Assembly (NCBI GenBank): GCA_016870995.1
Contig: VFZU01000031.1
Location: 1-52,613 of the forward strand
Direction: 5' to 3'
Source of the DNA: Acidobacteriota bacterium
GTDB taxonomy: Bacteria; Acidobacteriota; Terriglobia; Bryobacterales; Bryobacteraceae
Length of the DNA stretch: 52,613 bases
Shown: piece by piece, positions 9,084-19,259 of the stretch
Layout: each line of letters starts with the position of its first letter
Position numbering within the stretch: position 1 is the stretch's first letter
Notes under the pieces: generated by a model
What the model saw: the letters and a program-made list of their open reading frames with translations, nothing else
Database searches by the model: none
What the model was told of the DNA's origin: nothing
Translations under genes and position numbers: made by a program

Positions 9084-9762
9084 GGCGGGACTTGAAGAGG
9101 GTGGATTGGCGGCGGGAGAGTTCGATTTCGAAGTTGCCTTTGAGGGTGGCGACGAGGTTGTCGGCGGGGTTGAGCCCGACGTTGAGGATGTGGTTCAGGT
9201 TGATCAGGTGCTTGCGGTTGGCGCGGAAGAAGATGTCTTTGGGGAGACGATCTTCAAGAGATTGCAGCGAGCGGTGGATGAGAGGCTTCTGCTGGTTGAA
9301 GAAAAGGCGGGTGTAGTTGCCTTCGGATTCGAGGAGAGTGAGTTCGCCGGGCTTGAGGAACCAGCAGCGGTCGCCGTCTTTGACGAAGAGGTGGTCGAGG
9401 GGTGTGGTGTTGACTGGGGTGAGTTTTTGAAGGGCCTGGTCGAGGCGCTCCGCTGCGATGGGCTTGAGGAGGTAGTCGAGGGCAGAGACTTCGAATGCCT
9501 TGAGAGCAAAGGCGTCGTAGGCGGTGGTGAAGATGACTTCGGGCGCGGTGTCGAGTTGTTCGAGGAGGTCGAAGCCAGTGCCGCCGGGCATTTGGATGTC
9601 GAGGAAGAGCAAGTCGGGGTTGTGGGTTTGGATCGCTTCGCGGGCTTCGATGATGTTGGCGGCTTCGGCGAGGATCTCGATGCCGGGATGGGCTTCGAGG
9701 AGGCGGCGGAGTTCCTTGCGGGCCAGGCGTTCGTCGTCGATGATGAGGGCTTTGCGGTTCAT
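9073..9762 (-). CDS. LytTR-type response regulator
   Basis: A 229-residue LytR/AlgR-type regulator. The receiver domain (about 1-120) has the acidic pair in LIIDDERLARKE, phosphoacceptor Asp55 in LLFLDIQMPGGTGFD, and the later TTAYDAFALKAF switch segment. The C-terminal LytTR DNA-binding domain (about 135-229) includes FRANRKHLINLNHI. Its start overlaps the end of the kinase gene by 4 bp (ATGA), so the two are translationally coupled. Family members bind direct repeats upstream of targets, often genes for membrane or surface functions. Likely targets in the window are unknown. Confidence 0.93.
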   Translation of the reverse strand: MNRKALIIDDERLARKELRRLLEAHPGIEILAEAANIIEAREAIQTHNPDLLFLDIQMPGGTGFDLLEQLDTAPEVIFTTAYDAFALKAFEVSALDYLLKPIAAERLDQALQKLTPVNTTPLDHLFVKDGDRCWFLKPGELTLLESEGNYTRLFFNQQKPLIHRSLQSLEDRLPKDIFFRANRKHLINLNHILNVGLNPADNLVATLKGNFEIELSRRQSTLFKSRLSL

Positions 9763-10775
9763 GCAGTTGGGATGAGGATGGTCGCTTCGACTTGGCCGGG
9801 GAGTTCTTTGAGGCTAAGAGAGGCTTGGGAGCCCTTGAGGAGACTCAGGCGTTCGCGGATGTTGTGGAGGCCGGTGCCGGTTGAGTTCGGCTGGGCGGGT
9901 TGGAGTTGACCGGGGTTGGTGACCTTGAGGGTGAGCTGTTGGTTGGTGTGGGTGGCGGTGATGGTGACTTCGCCGCCGGCAGGGAGGTGGGCGATGCCGT
10001 GTTTGAGGGCGTTCTCGACCAGGGTCTGGAGAGACATGGGAGGGACTTCGATGTGGTCGATGTTGGGTTCGATTTGCCAGTTGATGATGAGTCGGTCTTC
10101 AAAGCGCATCTTCTCGATCGCCAGGTAGTCGCGGACGGCTTCGAGTTCTTCGCGTAGCGGAACCGTGGGGCGGCGGGACTGGGTGAGCGAATAGCGCATG
10201 AGCTGGGAGAGGCGGGTGACCGCGTCTTGTGCGGCTTGAGGGTTTTCGAGGATCAGACCGCGGAGGGAGTTGAGGGAGTTGAACAGGAAGTGGGGGTTGA
10301 TCTGTGCCTGGAGGGCAATCAGTTGTGATTCACGGAGCGCGATCGAGCGCCAGACAATGTGAGTGGTGAAGTAAATTAGAAGCCAAATCAGCATGAGGAA
10401 GTTCATGTTGAAAAAGGTGCCAGCGATGATCGAGGAAAGACTGACGAAAGGTTTGGCCATGGACTGGCCAGAGCCGAGGTACCAGCAAAGTTGGATGAGT
10501 GCGGTGAGCACACCCGCACCTGTCGGGATCATGATGCTGGTGTGGACGAGGATGGTGCGCCAGGGCTTAGAGAGCAGACCAGAGCGGCGGATGTGGGCGC
10601 GGAGCAAATGAGTAACCAGGATGCCGGCGAGGCCGTAGGAGAGAACGCCGAGCGTGGAAGAAAAATTCAGTCGGATGTAGGAGTTGATCAAAAAGAAGTT
10701 GATCACGGCGTAAAAGCCCCAGCCAGAAAACTGGCAGATCCAATAGAGACGGTGTTTTTGGCTGGGGCTGATCAT
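9759..10775 (-). CDS. LytS/YehU-type sensor histidine kinase
   Basis: A 338-residue membrane kinase. About four hydrophobic segments fill residues 10-145 with no recognisable extracellular sensor. The His_kinase core starts at about 150 with ALQAQINPHFLFNSLNSL (phosphoacceptor His162), followed by the N box LQTLVENALKHGI and the G box GTGLHNIRERL. These are the hallmarks of the LytS/YehU class paired with LytTR regulators. It forms an operon with the downstream regulator and lies 16 bp after the alpha/beta hydrolase. The stimulus is unknown. Confidence 0.93.
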   Translation of the reverse strand: MISPSQKHRLYWICQFSGWGFYAVINFFLINSYIRLNFSSTLGVLSYGLAGILVTHLLRAHIRRSGLLSKPWRTILVHTSIMIPTGAGVLTALIQLCWYLGSGQSMAKPFVSLSSIIAGTFFNMNFLMLIWLLIYFTTHIVWRSIALRESQLIALQAQINPHFLFNSLNSLRGLILENPQAAQDAVTRLSQLMRYSLTQSRRPTVPLREELEAVRDYLAIEKMRFEDRLIINWQIEPNIDHIEVPPMSLQTLVENALKHGIAHLPAGGEVTITATHTNQQLTLKVTNPGQLQPAQPNSTGTGLHNIRERLSLLKGSQASLSLKELPGQVEATILIPTA

Positions 10776-10791
10776 GGTTCTATCTCAGGGT

Positions 10792-11631
10792 CTATTTGAG
10801 GAAGTGGTCGAGTTGAAGGAGATACCAATCGGGATCGTCGAGCATGATGAAGTGCTTTGCCGTGTCGGAGACTTTCATCGTCTTGTTGGGTAGCTTGGCG
10901 AATTGGTCTTCAAATAGTTTGACCGATTTTTCGCGGGTGGAGAAATCCTTGTAGCCGACCCAGGAGGCGTAGATGAGGACCTTGGATTTGATGTGGGCGA
11001 TGGCATCGCGAAGATCGGTGGTGTAGAGGTCATACATGGCATTGCCGATGGCGACGGGGTCGGAGGTGAGGGACCACTTGGTGACTTCCTCGACGTCTTT
11101 GTCGCCGACGATGGACTTGATCATGCCCGAACTCGTGACGTAGTTGTTGTATTGCTCGCGGGATTGGTTCGTGATCATTGCCCGCATGCCAGCCGCCTGT
11201 GGCTTGAGAGTGGCGGGATCAGGGAACATGACGGCACCAAGATGAGGCATGGAGTCGACGATGACGAGGGGGCCGACCAGGTCGGGGTTTTGAGATGCGA
11301 TCCAGAGGGCCATGTGGCCGCCGAGGGAGTGGCCGATGATCGTGGGCTGCTTGAGCTTGTTGACCTTGATGTAGGAGACGACGGCGTCCTTGACGTTCTC
11401 GAGGTAGGGGCCATCGGAGAGGCGGGGCTGGCCGGCGAAACCGGCGAGGGTGAGGGAGTGGCAGTGGTAGTTGGCTTTGAGGTGTTCGACCGTCTTAGCC
11501 CAAACGTCGCCCGAGGAGGAAAGGCCGGGAATGAGGATGACCGGTTGGCCCTTGGGATTGCCGGAAAGCTTGACGGCGAAGGGTTCCGCCGCGTTGAGGG
11601 TGAGGGCGAGGAGAAGGATCAGATATCTCAT
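10792..11631 (-). CDS. Exported alpha/beta hydrolase
   Basis: A 279-residue protein with a Sec signal (MRYLILLLALTLNAAEP). The alpha/beta-hydrolase fold shows the oxyanion strand VILIPGLSSSGDVW, nucleophile Ser102 in IIGHSLGGHMAL, a strand ending LVIVDSMP and a late His about 260 in DTAKHFIMLDDP. The GHSLGG elbow suits esterases, lactonases or C-C hydrolases; the substrate is not evident. It may be co-transcribed with the receptor remnant 75 bp upstream and with the two-component genes downstream. Confidence 0.88.
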   Translation of the reverse strand: MRYLILLLALTLNAAEPFAVKLSGNPKGQPVILIPGLSSSGDVWAKTVEHLKANYHCHSLTLAGFAGQPRLSDGPYLENVKDAVVSYIKVNKLKQPTIIGHSLGGHMALWIASQNPDLVGPLVIVDSMPHLGAVMFPDPATLKPQAAGMRAMITNQSREQYNNYVTSSGMIKSIVGDKDVEEVTKWSLTSDPVAIGNAMYDLYTTDLRDAIAHIKSKVLIYASWVGYKDFSTREKSVKLFEDQFAKLPNKTMKVSDTAKHFIMLDDPDWYLLQLDHFLK

Positions 11632-11706
11632 GAGACAAGTGTGGGGGCTTGTGGCCCCCAGGCTTGTGGATTTGGGATGAGCGGTTGGAAGCCGTGATGA
11701 GCGGCG

Positions 11707-14700
11707 TCAGAAGGTGAGGCGGGCCTGAACCTGGAGCCAGCGGTTGGTGGCTGCGGTTTGGGCGAGGACGCGGCCGAAGTCGGTGGAATAGGGGTCGGTG
11801 TTGGGGCCGGCCATCTGGGAACGATTGATGACGTTGAGGGCGTCGAAACGGAGTTGCATCTTGACGCTCTCGGTGATGGGGATGTTCTTGGAGATATCGG
11901 CGTTCCACTGGTTGGTGTGGTCGCTGCGCAGGCCGTCGATGCGCGTGGGGAACTGGCGGCGGTGGAAGGAGTTGGGGCCGATGGCGGAATTGCGCTCGAA
12001 GTCCGCGGTGTTGAACCAGGTGTTGAAGGTGCGGTTGACGTTGGTGATGTTGGCTGTGTCGTTGCCGCGATAGAAGATGTTGCCGCCCCAGTTGAGGAGA
12101 GGGCCGGGTTGGAGTTCCCAGGTGACCGCGGTTTGCCAGCCGCCGACGAGGTAGTTCAGCGCGCGGGGTGCGCCGTTGAAGAAACGGCGGCCTTTGCCGA
12201 AGGGAAGTTCATAGACGGAGCTGGCGCCGCTGCGGTGGGGGCGGCCGTCGTTGGAGGGACGTACACGGCGGTCGGATTCGAATTCGAAAAAGAAGAAGTC
12301 CGCTTCGGTGAGCCGCATGGCGGTGTAGCCGAAGTTTAAGTTCCAGCCTTTGGAGAAGCGCTTTTCAAAAGAGACTTGAAGTTCGTGTGCTGTGGTAAAC
12401 GAATCGCCGTCGCCGCCGTTGCGAAGGCCGTCGCCGCCGGAGTTCTGCGGGAAGGCGCGGAGCAATTGGTGCTTGCGGATGATGTTGGCGGTGAAGAAGC
12501 CATTGTTGGACATGTCCTGCCAGACGAGGGGGTCGAATTTGGAGCGATCGAGGTTGCCGATGAAGAAGGGGTTGGGGACGTTGGCGTTGAGGTTGTTGGC
12601 GATGGCATCGTTGCGGGTGAGGCCGTCGGCCCAATATCGTTCGGGAAGGAAGGAATCGCGGCGGCTGACGTTATCGCCACTCAACGAGACGCGGTCGGAG
12701 TAGGAGCCCTGATACATGACGTTCAGCTGCATGGTGCCACCGATCTGGCGCTGGATGCCGAAGCTGAAGCGCTGTTGGCGGGCGTGCGGGAGCGATGTGG
12801 GAGTGTAGTCGTAACCGCGACCGGCGAGGGCCATGTTGCCGAGGGCGTTGCGAGTGGGAACGTCAAAGCGGGTGCCGTCGCCGCGAATGGGGAATGGATC
12901 GCGAAGCAGAGAGTTGCCATTGGCCGGGTTGGCGTTGGCCGGGAAGTTCCAGGTCTGGCCAAAGTTGTTCGTGATGATCGTGTTTGTGGCGCGGGAGAAG
13001 CCCGTTTGCGTTGGGCCGAAGTTCATGACGTTGAGTGTGTCGAAGAAAATGCCATAGCCGCCACGAAGGACCGTCTTCTTGTCGAGCAAGAAGGCGACGC
13101 CGATGCGTGGCATCCACATGAATTCGTTTTTGAAGGCGGAGCGGGGATTGCCGCCGACGCCAGGAAAGGTTGCGCCGCCCACCACCTTGAAACTGGAGGC
13201 GGGAAGTTCGGGGACGGGGTTGCGGGCGTAGGCGGCCTGAACCGCTTCTGTGATGGGGAGAGTGGCGTTGGGGTCGAAACCGGCGATCATGCGGTTGAAT
13301 CGCTCGGTGGCGCCGCCTTCCCATTCGAAGCGCAAGCCGAGGTTGAGCGTGAGGCGCTTGTTGACGCGCCAGGAATCCTGAATGAAGGTGCCCCAGTAGG
13401 GGGTGTGAGTGGCGAAGCTGTCGTTGGTGGCGATGGAGATGCCGTTGGGGATGCCGAGAATGAAGGCGGCCATGGAATGGACCAAGGTGGACGAGGGGAA
13501 AAAGCCATCGTCATGGCGGCGGGTAAAGTTGTCAGAGAAAGTGAAATTGCCGCTGGTGTTGCCGCCACCGCCACCGGTGCGGAAGAAATTGCGCTTATCG
13601 AAGGCGGCGCGGAGGGTGTGTTTGCCACGGATGTGAGTGGCTTCGAACTTGGCATTGATGGAGCGGGTACGAGTAAATACCGGCAGGTTGGCGGGGCTAA
13701 TGGCGGAGTAGCCGTTGAGGGTCATGCGGGGCAGGATTGCCTCGTCGCCTGCCTTTTCATCCATGTAGGCGGGAAGGCCGACATCGGTGGGTTTGAACGT
13801 GCGGGCGAAGGGCTGGACGCTGCCTTCTTTGAACTGGTTGGAGGCGAGGTTGAAATTGAAAATGGTGCTGGCGGATTTGGAGTAGATGACGTCGAAGTTG
13901 CCGCCGACGTTGTTGCGGACGAGGCCGTTGATGTTGAGGCCGCGGGCGGTTTCGTAAGTCCAGTCGCCGCGATCTTCGGGGCCAAAGTTGTTCCAGGACC
14001 AGCGGCCGTACATGCGCCACTTGTCGCTGAGGTTGTAATCGACGCGGTTGGAGTAAGCGGAGTAATCCCAGTTGTAAGCAGTCTGGTTGGCGAGATAGTT
14101 GTTGGTGGGATCCTGGCCGAGGATGGTGGCGTTGGGCTTGGGATAGAGAGCCATGATCTTGTCGAAGGCGGGGTTGGCGAAGCGGCTCTTGGGGATGACG
14201 TTGTTGGGGAAGGCCTGGCGGATGAAGTTGTTGGGGCGGGCGGGATCACGAGTGATCGAGATGGGGTCGTGGAGGATGAAGCGCTGGCCGTTGGGGATGC
14301 TCAGCATGTCGGTGAAGATGCCTTCGCGGGCGTTGAGGGTGGGGACGGTGCGGTTAAAGGCTGAGGAGTCTTCAACCTTGACGTCTTTGAAGGCGTTGTA
14401 GGTGAAGAACCAGAAGAGCTTGTTGCGGCCGTCGTAGATTTTGGGAATGATGACGGGGCCACCGCCGGAAGCGCCCCAGTTGTTGGAGCGGCCGGTGGGT
14501 TGTTTGTCGGTGTTGCGGATGCGGTCGGCCAGGGCTTTGTTGCCGGCGGCTTCGGCGGCGTTGATGCTGCGGAAGTAGTTTTGCTTGACGAAGAAGGGAG
14601 TGCCCTGCCAGCGCTGCTGCCAGTGTTGCCAGGTTGCGGTGCCGTGGAATTCGTTGGAGCCGGATTTGGAGATCATTGTGATCGCCGCGCCGGAGGATTG

Positions 14701-15400
14701 GCCGATGGAGGCGTCGTAGTTGTTGGTTTCGACTTTGAACTCGCTGATGGCGTCGGTGTAAGGCATGTAGGTCGGTGTAAGGCATGTAGGCGGTGCGTCG
14801 GCTGGGGCCTTGGTTGGGGGAGCCGTCGAGGGTCCAGGAATTGCCGCCGATGTTGCCGCCGACACTGTAGTCGGAGCCGCCCGCGTTGGAGTGAAGGGCG
14901 AGATAGTTGTTGACGCCGCCGGTCTGGATGCCGGGGGAGTTCTTGACGAGGAGCATGGCGGAGTTGCCCATGACGGGGAGCTCCATGAGAGTTTTGTTGT
15001 CGATGACACGGCCTGAGGAGACGGAGTTGGTTTCGAGCAGCGGGGCTTCGGCGGAGACGGAAATGGTCTCGGTGAGTGCGCCGATTTCGAGGCTGAGGTT
15101 GACTTCGATGCGAGAGGAGACTGGGAGGATGATGCCGGTGCGGTTGACCTTCTTGAAGCCTTTGGATTCGGCCGTGATCTGATACGGGCCTGGCATGAGG
15201 AGGTTGGCTTCGTAGTAGCCGCTGGGATTGGTTTCAAGCGTCTGGCTGGCACCCGTGTCGGTGTTGCGGACGATAACCTTGACGCCGGCGACAGTTGCGC
15301 CTTGAGCGTCTGTGGCGCGGCCGAGGAGTGTGGAGCGGGTCTCCTGGGCTGTGATGAGGCTCAAGCTCAGCAGGGAGCAACACAGAATTCTAAAGAACAT
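11707..15400 (-). pseudogene. Oar-like TonB-dependent receptor broken by a 19-bp tandem duplication
   Basis: The N-terminus (ATG 15400, MFFRILCCSLLSLSLITAQ signal, RBS GGGG) continues through a carboxypeptidase regulatory-like domain (GATVAGVKVIVRNTDTG, PSGYYEANLLMPGPYQI) and a plug (SAEAPLLETNSVSSGRVID). After RTAYMPYTD the frame is lost. Positions 14752-14770 and 14771-14789 are identical 19-bp copies. Removing one restores RTAYMPYTD-AISEFKVETNNYDASIGQ and a 1225-codon gene whose barrel half is intact to the LTF terminus. The family is an outer-membrane protein with a plug, usually about 1000-1250 residues, importing oligosaccharides or peptides. As read, translation yields about 220 receptor residues and then nonsense. 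Phase variation by slippage is a second possibility. Confidence 0.92.
14752..14789. repeat. Exact 19-bp tandem duplication, two copies
   Basis: Unit GTCGGTGTAAGGCATGTAG occurs twice with period 19. The match stops at 14751 and 14791, so the duplicated unit is exact and ungapped. Since 19 is not a multiple of three it shifts the receptor frame. Confidence 0.97.
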
Positions 15401-15468
15401 GTAAGAAATCCCCTTGTTTTCGTGGGTCAATCTTATCACGCAGGTGCGATAAAATTGCGCAAAGGGAT
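15401..15468. promoter_or_regulatory. Shared divergent promoter with imperfect palindrome
   Basis: 68 bp separate the two receptor starts. TTATC at 15433-15437 and GATAA at 15448-15452 form the arms of an imperfect palindrome. TAAAAT at 15450-15455 is a plausible -10 for the rightward gene, and the reverse strand carries TAAGAT at a similar place for the leftward gene. AAAGGG precedes the ATG at 15469. A common regulator of both receptors is an inference. Confidence 0.4.
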
Positions 15469-18400
15469 ATGTTGCGAATTATTGTATTTGTGTTGCTGAA
15501 TTGGGGGCTCTGGGCTCAGTCGAGCGCTGGGGGCGGGGCGATCCAGGGGACCGTGAAGGACCCGACGGGGGCGGTGTTGCCCGGGGCCAAAATCAACGTT
15601 CTGCATATCGATACGGGGCGGACTTTCAACACGACTTCGAATGGTGAGGGGTTTTACATCACGCCGCCTCTGAATATCGGGGAATACAAGATGCGTGTGG
15701 AATTGGCCGGGATGAAGGCGTGGGAGGGTGAGATTCGGGTTGAGACAGGGCGTGTGGTGGGTGTGGATCCGGTGTTGACTCCCGGGCAGGTGAACGAGAC
15801 GGTGACGGTGAGCGATAGTGTGCCGCTGGTGAATGTGGTGGATGCGACGGATGCGTCAACGCTTGATTCGCAGCGGATCAAGGAGTTGCCGATCAATGGG
15901 CGGAATCTGAATACGCTGTTGGGGAATGTGACGCCTGGAGTGGAAGATGCTGATGGGGCGGGCGGGAGTATTCGTGTGTCGGGTTTGATGAGCTACTCGA
16001 CGGATTATGTGCAGGATGGGGCATCGTCGAATAACCGCGAGTTTGGCGGGTCGGCGAACTTGCAGGGTTTGGAATCGATCGGAGAGGTGAGAGTGGAGAC
16101 GTCGACTTCGTCGGCGAAGTACACGCGGCCGACTTCGGTGATTGTGTCGACCAAGAGCGGGACGAATCGCTTGAGCTTCGCGATGTTTGAGACGCACCGG
16201 AATAACGGGTTTGGCGTGGCGAGGGCGCGGCAGGATGTGTTTCTGGACGGACGGCCATTTCAGACGCCGAAGTTGATTCGCAATGAGTTTGGGGGGAGTG
16301 TTGGCGGGCCGGTGGTGATTCCGAAACTCTATAACGGAAGGAATCGGACGTTCTTCTTTTTCACTCGCGAGGGGAGTGAGTGGGTGCAGGGAATTACTCG
16401 TGATTTTCGGGTGCCAACCGTGAAGATGCGTCAGGGCGACTTTAGCGAATTGGTGGATTTGCAGGGGAGATCTCTGCAGCTGTATGATCCGCTGACGACG
16501 CGCCAGGAGGAGTTTGAGAATGGGCGGATTGTGAGTGTACGCGACCCGTTTTCGAACAATCAGATTGATCCGCGGAGGCTGAGCGCGTTTACGAAGCGGA
16601 TTCTCGACATTACGCCGATGCCGTCGGACATTACGAATCCGAACATTGTCAACAACCTGAGGATGGTGGTGCCGACGACGCAGTTTCCGATGTTGAGCGA
16701 TAGCCCGGTGGTGTTGCGTGTCGATCACCGGTTTACGGAGAAGGATAACTTCTTTGTGAAATTGAACGGCGGGACGCGACAGTCGCACTATCTGGGGACT
16801 GCGGGGAACAACGGGCCACCCACGTTGAACAAAGAAGCGAATGTGACCTATCAGCCGGTGAGAGGGCGGAGTGTGGCGTTAAGTTTGATTCATACGTTTT
16901 CGCCGACGTTCTTTGTGGAGACCTTGGCGAACCGGACGTGGCAGTTTTCAAAGACGGTGACGGGGCCGGAGCAGCGGGATTGGTCGAAGGAGTTGGGGCT
17001 GCCGAATCCACTGGGTGAGATTGGATGGCCGAATATTACAGGAACTGGGTTTACGAACTACAACTACATCGAGGGAGATCAGCGCCGGCAGTTGTACAGC
17101 ATGATCTCGAATGTGGAGCAGAATTACACGTGGATCAAGAAGTCGCATAACATCTCGTTCGGTTACCGATGGCATGACGAGAAGCAACATTTGTTGCCGG
17201 ATCAGGGAGCGATCTCGGGATCGGTGGCGTTTAGCAGCCTGGCGACGGCGCTGGAATCCTCAACCTTGGGCACGTCGATCAACCCTGGAACAACGCCGCA
17301 GACGGGGCATGATATGGCGAACTTCTTTTTGGGTTATGCGAGTACCTACACGGTGGGGTTGAAGCGCGGGATTCTGCGTGTGCAGGAGCAGAATCACGGT
17401 ATGTACTTTCAGGACAACTGGAGGGTGTCACGGAGGTTGACGTTGACTCCGGGAGTTCGCTGGGATATCAATCCGGCGTTTCGAGAGAAGAGCAATCTGT
17501 TGACGGCTTTTGATCTGGAGTCGAAGTCGATTTTGCTGCCGGAGTCGCTGGACTTTTACTACAACATCGGCGCCACGAGTCCGCGGGTTGTGAGGAATTT
17601 TGAGAATGTGGGAATGTCGTTTCGGAGCGCAGCGGACTTGGGTCGGCCGAAGCAGCTGTTCCCTTCGAATTACTTCGATATCGGGCCAAGAGGCGGGTTT
17701 GTGTACAGCATTATGGATGGGAAGAAGCCGCTCATTTTGAGGGGCGGGTATGGGCTCTACATATCGGCTGTGCCGATGCGCACGCTGCTCGCGCAATTTT
17801 CGAACTTGGCTCCGTTTCGCGCCAACTTTACTTACAATCCGAACGCGGCGGCGCAGAGCCCTGACGGTATCGGTAACGTGTTGCTGCGGACGGTGCCGGA
17901 TGTAAAGGTAGGCGTGAATAGCGCAAATGTGATTGATTTGAACAACCCGACTTCGCTGGGACGTGGGCAGGGAGTAGTTGCGATGGATGGCAAGCAACCG
18001 AGCTTGCAGATTCATGAGTGGAATCTGGCGCTGGAGAAGCAATTGGCGGCGTCGACGGTGGTCCGTGTGACTTACAAGGGTAAGTATGGTGTCAATTCGG
18101 ACCAGCTGTACAACATCAATCCGCAGTCGAATGACTATATCTGGTACCTGACGACAGGGCGGGCGATACCGCCAGGTGAGTTTGCCAACGTGTTGCGGCG
18201 GCCTTTTGATCAGAACGCCTACACGGATATTCGGATTCTGCAGCGGTCGGGAATCATTAGCTCTTCGACGTGGGCGCTTGAGGTGGAGCGGCGGTTCCGC
18301 AATGGCTTGGGCTTTCAGGCGTTCTACACGATGACGAATGCGTTGCGGCTGGCGGGGAATTCGTTCCGGGACGACCAGAGCTCGGCGCTGAATGCTTATC

Positions 18401-19233
18401 TGCCGGGGACGGTGCCGACGGACTTGAAAGAGCTAAATCGGTTCTTGTTTTATGACCGGGATACGGGCGTGCCGAAGCACCGGATCCGCTGGAATTGGAG
18501 CTACGATATGCCGTTTGGCAAGGGTAAGCCGATTCTGCGGAATGCCCGTGGATTCCTGAATGCCGCTGTGGGTGGGTGGAAGTTGTGGGGGACGGGGACG
18601 GTGGTGAGCACCTGGTATGCGATGCCGACCGGGGAATGGGGCGAGATGGGCAAGTTTGAGGTGTACCGGAATAAGCACAAGATCCTGGATTGCCGGGCGA
18701 CACCTGCAGACGCCCGGACGGCGAGAGATGAGCGTTGTATCGAAGGGTATCTCTGGTTCAACGGTTACATTTCTGAACGATTCATCGATAGCCGGAATGC
18801 GTTTGGAATGAGGAACGGCGTGTTCGGATTGCCAGCTGATTACAAGCCTGCGCAGAAGCCGATCAACCCGTGGCCCAAGGGCGGGCGGCCAACGGATTTG
18901 AACAATGCGGATTACGACACGGATTTCGTTTATCTACCATTGCAGACCGGAGGTGTGGTGCGCGTGGATTACAACACTGGGTTGCACCCGTGGAGAAACC
19001 AGTACAAGCTGGGCCCATTCAACTGGACCATGGATTCGTCGTTGATGAAGTACTTTGACTTCAACGAGAAGAAGACGGCGCGGTTGCGGTTTAACGTGGA
19101 CGTGTTCAATGTCTTCAATACTCAGGGGCTCGTGGTGCCGAATTCGCAGGGGATTTCGAGCCTTGCGACCTCCTACAACGGGTTCAGTATTCGACCGCGG
19201 CAATTGCAGGCGACGATGCGGTTGGAGTTTTAA
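15469..19233 (+). CDS. Oar-like TonB-dependent receptor
   Basis: A 1254-residue outer-membrane receptor. It has a signal peptide (about 1-18), a carboxypeptidase regulatory-like domain (GGAIQGTVKDPTGAVLPGAK and GEGFYITPPLNIGEYKM), a plug region (NETVTVSDSVPLVNVVDATDAS, ELPINGRNLNTLLGNVTPG) and a long barrel ending ...QATMRLEF with a terminal Phe, as OMP barrels do. Acidobacteria carry dozens of these, presumed to import complex glycans or peptides using TonB energy. It is intact, unlike its divergent partner. An enolase-superfamily gene follows 26 bp downstream on the same strand and may metabolise what it imports. Confidence 0.93.
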   Translation: MLRIIVFVLLNWGLWAQSSAGGGAIQGTVKDPTGAVLPGAKINVLHIDTGRTFNTTSNGEGFYITPPLNIGEYKMRVELAGMKAWEGEIRVETGRVVGVDPVLTPGQVNETVTVSDSVPLVNVVDATDASTLDSQRIKELPINGRNLNTLLGNVTPGVEDADGAGGSIRVSGLMSYSTDYVQDGASSNNREFGGSANLQGLESIGEVRVETSTSSAKYTRPTSVIVSTKSGTNRLSFAMFETHRNNGFGVARARQDVFLDGRPFQTPKLIRNEFGGSVGGPVVIPKLYNGRNRTFFFFTREGSEWVQGITRDFRVPTVKMRQGDFSELVDLQGRSLQLYDPLTTRQEEFENGRIVSVRDPFSNNQIDPRRLSAFTKRILDITPMPSDITNPNIVNNLRMVVPTTQFPMLSDSPVVLRVDHRFTEKDNFFVKLNGGTRQSHYLGTAGNNGPPTLNKEANVTYQPVRGRSVALSLIHTFSPTFFVETLANRTWQFSKTVTGPEQRDWSKELGLPNPLGEIGWPNITGTGFTNYNYIEGDQRRQLYSMISNVEQNYTWIKKSHNISFGYRWHDEKQHLLPDQGAISGSVAFSSLATALESSTLGTSINPGTTPQTGHDMANFFLGYASTYTVGLKRGILRVQEQNHGMYFQDNWRVSRRLTLTPGVRWDINPAFREKSNLLTAFDLESKSILLPESLDFYYNIGATSPRVVRNFENVGMSFRSAADLGRPKQLFPSNYFDIGPRGGFVYSIMDGKKPLILRGGYGLYISAVPMRTLLAQFSNLAPFRANFTYNPNAAAQSPDGIGNVLLRTVPDVKVGVNSANVIDLNNPTSLGRGQGVVAMDGKQPSLQIHEWNLALEKQLAASTVVRVTYKGKYGVNSDQLYNINPQSNDYIWYLTTGRAIPPGEFANVLRRPFDQNAYTDIRILQRSGIISSSTWALEVERRFRNGLGFQAFYTMTNALRLAGNSFRDDQSSALNAYLPGTVPTDLKELNRFLFYDRDTGVPKHRIRWNWSYDMPFGKGKPILRNARGFLNAAVGGWKLWGTGTVVSTWYAMPTGEWGEMGKFEVYRNKHKILDCRATPADARTARDERCIEGYLWFNGYISERFIDSRNAFGMRNGVFGLPADYKPAQKPINPWPKGGRPTDLNNADYDTDFVYLPLQTGGVVRVDYNTGLHPWRNQYKLGPFNWTMDSSLMKYFDFNEKKTARLRFNVDVFNVFNTQGLVVPNSQGISSLATSYNGFSIRPRQLQATMRLEF

Positions 19234-19259
19234 CCACAAGCGGGGAAGAGCTGAAGAGT

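Noticed and set aside
12376-14364. 662-codon plus-strand open frame opposite the first TonB receptor
   Set aside because: Antisense to a clear receptor; low-complexity Gly/Val/Glu-rich translation with no start signal or family. It arises from the strand bias of codon use.
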